From positions 1 through 64,000 of the forward strand of contig NZ_FMKA01000007.1 in assembly GCF_900096945.1 (NCBI RefSeq): a stretch of DNA of 64,000 bases. Direction: 5' to 3'. Position 1 is the stretch's first letter, and every line of letters starts with the position of its first letter. The notes below the pieces were generated by a model. That model made no database searches. It was not told the origin of the DNA and saw only the letters and a program-made list of their open reading frames with translations. The position numbers and the translations under genes were made by a program. Shown here one piece after another: positions 61,946-64,000 of this stretch. This stretch comes from Anaerobium acetethylicum (GTDB taxonomy: Bacteria; Bacillota; Clostridia; Lachnospirales; Lachnospiraceae).

Positions 61946-62618
61946 TGTGATAGAACTGAAAAAAATAAACAAGATCTACGGCAGCCAGGTCAAGACCCAG
62001 GTTCTGTTTGACCTGGACCTGGCCATCGAGGAAGGCAGCTTCAACTCCATCATCGGGCAGTCCGGAAGCGGAAAAAGCACCCTGCTGAATATCATCGGCA
62101 CCCTGGACCAGCCCACAGACGGCGAGGTCTACATCAACGGAAAAAGGACCGACCAGATGAACAAAAATGAACTGGCCACTCTGAGAAACGAGACCATCGG
62201 ATTCATTTTCCAGTTCCACTACCTTCTCCCGGAATTCACCGCTCTGGAGAACGTCCTGATGCCTTACCGCATCCAGTACGGCAAGGTCCCGGCGGACAAG
62301 CTGAAAAGAGCCAATGAACTCATGGCTCTGGTGGGGCTCGAAAAAGTCAAGAACAACAAAGCAACCAATATGTCCGGCGGACAGCAGCAGCGTACTGCTA
62401 TCGCCAGAGCCCTCATGAACAGCCCCAAAATCATCCTGGCCGACGAGCCTACGGGAAATCTGGACTCGGAAACCACTGAGACCGTATACAATCTGCTCCG
62501 GGACATCAACAAAGAAATGGGCACCACCTTCATCATCATCACCCATGACCGGCGCATCGCAGAGACGGCGGACCGCATCATTGAGATTAAGGACGGCAGG
62601 ATCGCGCTGGATATCTAA
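61938..62618 (+). CDS. LolD/MacB-type ABC transporter ATP-binding protein
   Basis: 226 aa. Walker A GQSGSGKSTLL, Q-loop FQFHYLLPEF, signature MSGGQQQRTAIARAL, Walker B IILADEPTGNLDSET, H-loop IITHDRR. The start has GAGGTGATCC upstream and overlaps the permease stop by 8 bp. It powers the permease as a dimer. A GGTACC hairpin repeat lies right after the stop. Confidence 0.95.
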   Translation: MRNVIELKKINKIYGSQVKTQVLFDLDLAIEEGSFNSIIGQSGSGKSTLLNIIGTLDQPTDGEVYINGKRTDQMNKNELATLRNETIGFIFQFHYLLPEFTALENVLMPYRIQYGKVPADKLKRANELMALVGLEKVKNNKATNMSGGQQQRTAIARALMNSPKIILADEPTGNLDSETTETVYNLLRDINKEMGTTFIIITHDRRIAETADRIIEIKDGRIALDI

Positions 62619-62620
62619 AT

Positions 62621-62664
62621 TGGTACCTGACACCATAAACTGGAGTTTATGGTGTCAGGTACCA
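62621..62664. repeat. GGTACC hairpin repeat, complete copy
   Basis: TGGTACCTGACACCATAAAC and its mirror around TGGA, two bases after the ATPase stop codon. Confidence 0.9.
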
Positions 62665-62687
62665 TTAATTTTTCATTAATTTATCAC

Positions 62688-62724
62688 AAAAAAAACGCCA
62701 CAAGCTTGATCATTAGCCTGTGGC
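62688..62724 (-). terminator. Terminator of the minus-strand operon at the right edge
   Basis: GCCACAGGC / GCTTGTGGC stem (62697-62705 and 62716-62724) followed on the minus strand by TTTTTTTT. Confidence 0.8.
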
Positions 62725-62791
62725 ATTAATATTTTTTGAATTTTTCTGAGGCAAAAAGCTAATAATTCCTTCCTGCCTCTCATGTGATCGT

Positions 62792-63169
62792 TTATAACGA
62801 ATCAGTTATTGTATCAGCTTTTTTCTTTCCCGTAATTAAAGCTGCGACAGCCAGGATAGCGTTAATCAAACACCACACGGACCAGATAACAAGATCACTG
62901 TAATTCCCATATCCTGCAAATCCTATAAGTGCGGCTAATCCAAACAAAATAACAAGAGCAATGTTTCCACCCTTTTTAACTGATTTTCTGGATGCTACGG
63001 AGACAATTCCACCCGCAAGCATAAACGCCGCAACCAAAAAACCTACAGATCCGGAAGTACCGCCATTCTCCTCTAAGGCATTAACAACACCTGCAGCACA
63101 TGACTGAAAAGTAACAACCACAAATAAAATAATCGATAAAATTCCTGATACTAATTTCCAAGTTTTCAT
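62792..63169 (-). CDS. Small four-helix membrane protein
   Basis: 125 aa, start follows GGAGG. A first helix with lipoprotein-like VVTFQSCAAG, then three further helices (VGFLVAAFMLAGGIVSVA, IALVILFGLAALIGFAG, LVIWSVWCLINAILAVAALI) and a Lys-rich C-terminus. This type is common beside surface lipoprotein genes of Clostridia, but I cannot name a function. It lies about 20 bp downstream of the partial surface protein gene, so one operon. Confidence 0.75.
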   Translation of the reverse strand: MKTWKLVSGILSIILFVVVTFQSCAAGVVNALEENGGTSGSVGFLVAAFMLAGGIVSVASRKSVKKGGNIALVILFGLAALIGFAGYGNYSDLVIWSVWCLINAILAVAALITGKKKADTITDSL

Positions 63170-63192
63170 TTTTCTTAAACCTCCATTTAAAA

Positions 63193-64000
63193 TTATTGTG
63201 CGGAAAATTTAATAGGATCTGAGTCTGCAATTGTATCATATGTATCCACATTATAGACATGGAACTGTAATTCAACCTCATCGATACTCTCAATTCCATT
63301 ATCTTCTAAATCGCTGTCCATAATTGTAATTTCATTAAAAGCTTTCTTTCCATCATATACATCGCATGAGAAATATGGTGAAATCATAAATCCGTTGATC
63401 GACATATTGTCACACTGTACTCCTACATTGTTTCCAGATGCATTTTCAATATAAAGCAAGATAGCAGTTCCCCAGAAACTATCCTCATCGACGGTTTTAC
63501 CTACGATTTTTATGCCTCCTTCGTTGTAAAGCTCTGTTCCGGCATCATTGGGAGTCGTATCCATATTTGCATATTCTGATGTCTGTATAATCACAGCTTC
63601 TGTGGTAAAGATATCATCATATGATGCACTATCATATACATGAAAATAAACCTCAACCTGTCCAACAGAATCTATACCCGCAGCCTCCAACTCAGTGCTT
63701 GATAAATACATTGTTTCGTTGGCTTTCTTGCCAGCTGCAATATCTGATACAAATAAGTCCGTAATCATATAATCGTTTACGATTAATGCTTTACAGCCGA
63801 CCGAAACATTCTGATCAGAATTATTTTCAATAACAAGCTTAATTCCATCTCCCCAAATAGAGTCTGTTGTATATTCTGTAGCTTTAATAACAATTCCATT
63901 CTGGTCAACAAGAACCTGTTCCTCGATTGTTACATCCGTGCTGCCTGCTGCATCCTCCTCAGCAGTCTCGTCATTAGCCGCTTCATCAGCTGCTTCATCG
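63193..64000 (-). CDS. Surface or secreted protein with two repeat domains, 5' end outside the window
   Basis: The frame stays open from the stop at 63193 to the window edge, giving at least 269 residues. A Asp/Glu/Ala-rich linker (DEAADEAANDETAEEDAAG) is followed by two related beta domains of about 110 residues. Unit 1 is GIVIKATEYTTDSIWGDGIKL ... FHVYDSASYDDI; unit 2 is GIKIVGKTVDEDSFWGTAIL ... FHVYNVDTYDTI. The linker suggests a lipoprotein tail between an N-terminal anchor (outside) and the repeats. The family is not recognised. Cotranscribed with the membrane protein gene downstream. Confidence 0.78.
   Translation of the reverse strand, partial: DEAADEAANDETAEEDAAGSTDVTIEEQVLVDQNGIVIKATEYTTDSIWGDGIKLVIENNSDQNVSVGCKALIVNDYMITDLFVSDIAAGKKANETMYLSSTELEAAGIDSVGQVEVYFHVYDSASYDDIFTTEAVIIQTSEYANMDTTPNDAGTELYNEGGIKIVGKTVDEDSFWGTAILLYIENASGNNVGVQCDNMSINGFMISPYFSCDVYDGKKAFNEITIMDSDLEDNGIESIDEVELQFHVYNVDTYDTIADSDPIKFSAQ

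Overview
The window looks like chromosome of a gut-associated Clostridia, most likely Lachnospiraceae-type: purine-rich ribosome sites, many intracellular GH3 and GH43 glycosidases, LytTR two-component systems, a large secreted sialidase and a large secreted GH20 enzyme, DhaK/DhaL-type kinases and low-GC accessory patches. The species cannot be named from this sequence. No rRNA, tRNA, CRISPR array or prophage was recognised.

Layout. 0.4-9.8 kb: a divergent pair of multidomain secreted glycan hydrolases (GH33 sialidase, GH20 hexosaminidase/lacto-N-biosidase-like), both ending in the same DUF4214 module and sharing a 420-bp control region with cre-like sites. 9.9-16.6 kb: accessory region with a Fic protein under a palindromic operator, an in-frame fusion of a sigma factor region 2 to an anti-sigma protein, and a tandem duplication of a secreted protein plus membrane partner, one copy broken by a 521-bp element with inverted ends. 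16.6-32.0 kb: three GH3 enzymes (two paired with GtrA-like membrane proteins, one domain-permuted and membrane-anchored), an AgrC/AgrA-like system, a GH43 enzyme, a GT2 glycosyltransferase, an HPr-like protein and a decayed AlbA_2-type regulator. 32.6-38.4 kb: Imm5-like protein, Gfo/Idh/MocA oxidoreductase, XRE regulator and two cation antiporters. 38.8-42.7 kb: LytS/LytR-like system directly upstream of cstA. 42.9-44.6 kb: two more Fic proteins. 45.0-54.4 kb: a candidate tetritol or related polyol locus with a ROK repressor, a second HPr-like protein and an RbsABC-type importer on the minus strand, facing a dehydrogenase, split DhaK/DhaL kinase and RpiB-type isomerase on the plus strand. 54.8-59.4 kb: ferritin-like lipoprotein, cupin, NapH-like ferredoxin, and two alpha/alpha-toroid (prenyltransferase/squalene-cyclase-fold) proteins around a GyrI-like protein. 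59.6-62.6 kb: a tight operon of MarR regulator, B12-binding-domain protein, MacB/FtsX permease and LolD-like ATPase. 62.8-64.0 kb: a membrane protein and the 3' part of a repeat-domain surface protein that runs off the window.

Working together: the secreted enzymes would release sialic acid and GlcNAc-containing units from mucin or milk-type glycans, and the intracellular GH3/GH43 enzymes and sugar/polyol importer process small glycosides and polyols. The most unusual feature at the sequence level is a dense set of small dispersed palindromic repeats. The main family (core TGGTACCTGACACCA and its reverse complement, about 44 bp) occurs between genes at least eight times as complete hairpins and several times as halves, and in three places supplies the last codons or stop codon of a gene. 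A second family (core around GTAACTATTCAGGACT) and a third, about 150-bp family are also dispersed. The best candidates for undescribed biology are the MarR-B12-ABC operon, the sigma/anti-sigma fusion, the toroid-GyrI cluster and the shared-operator polyol locus.
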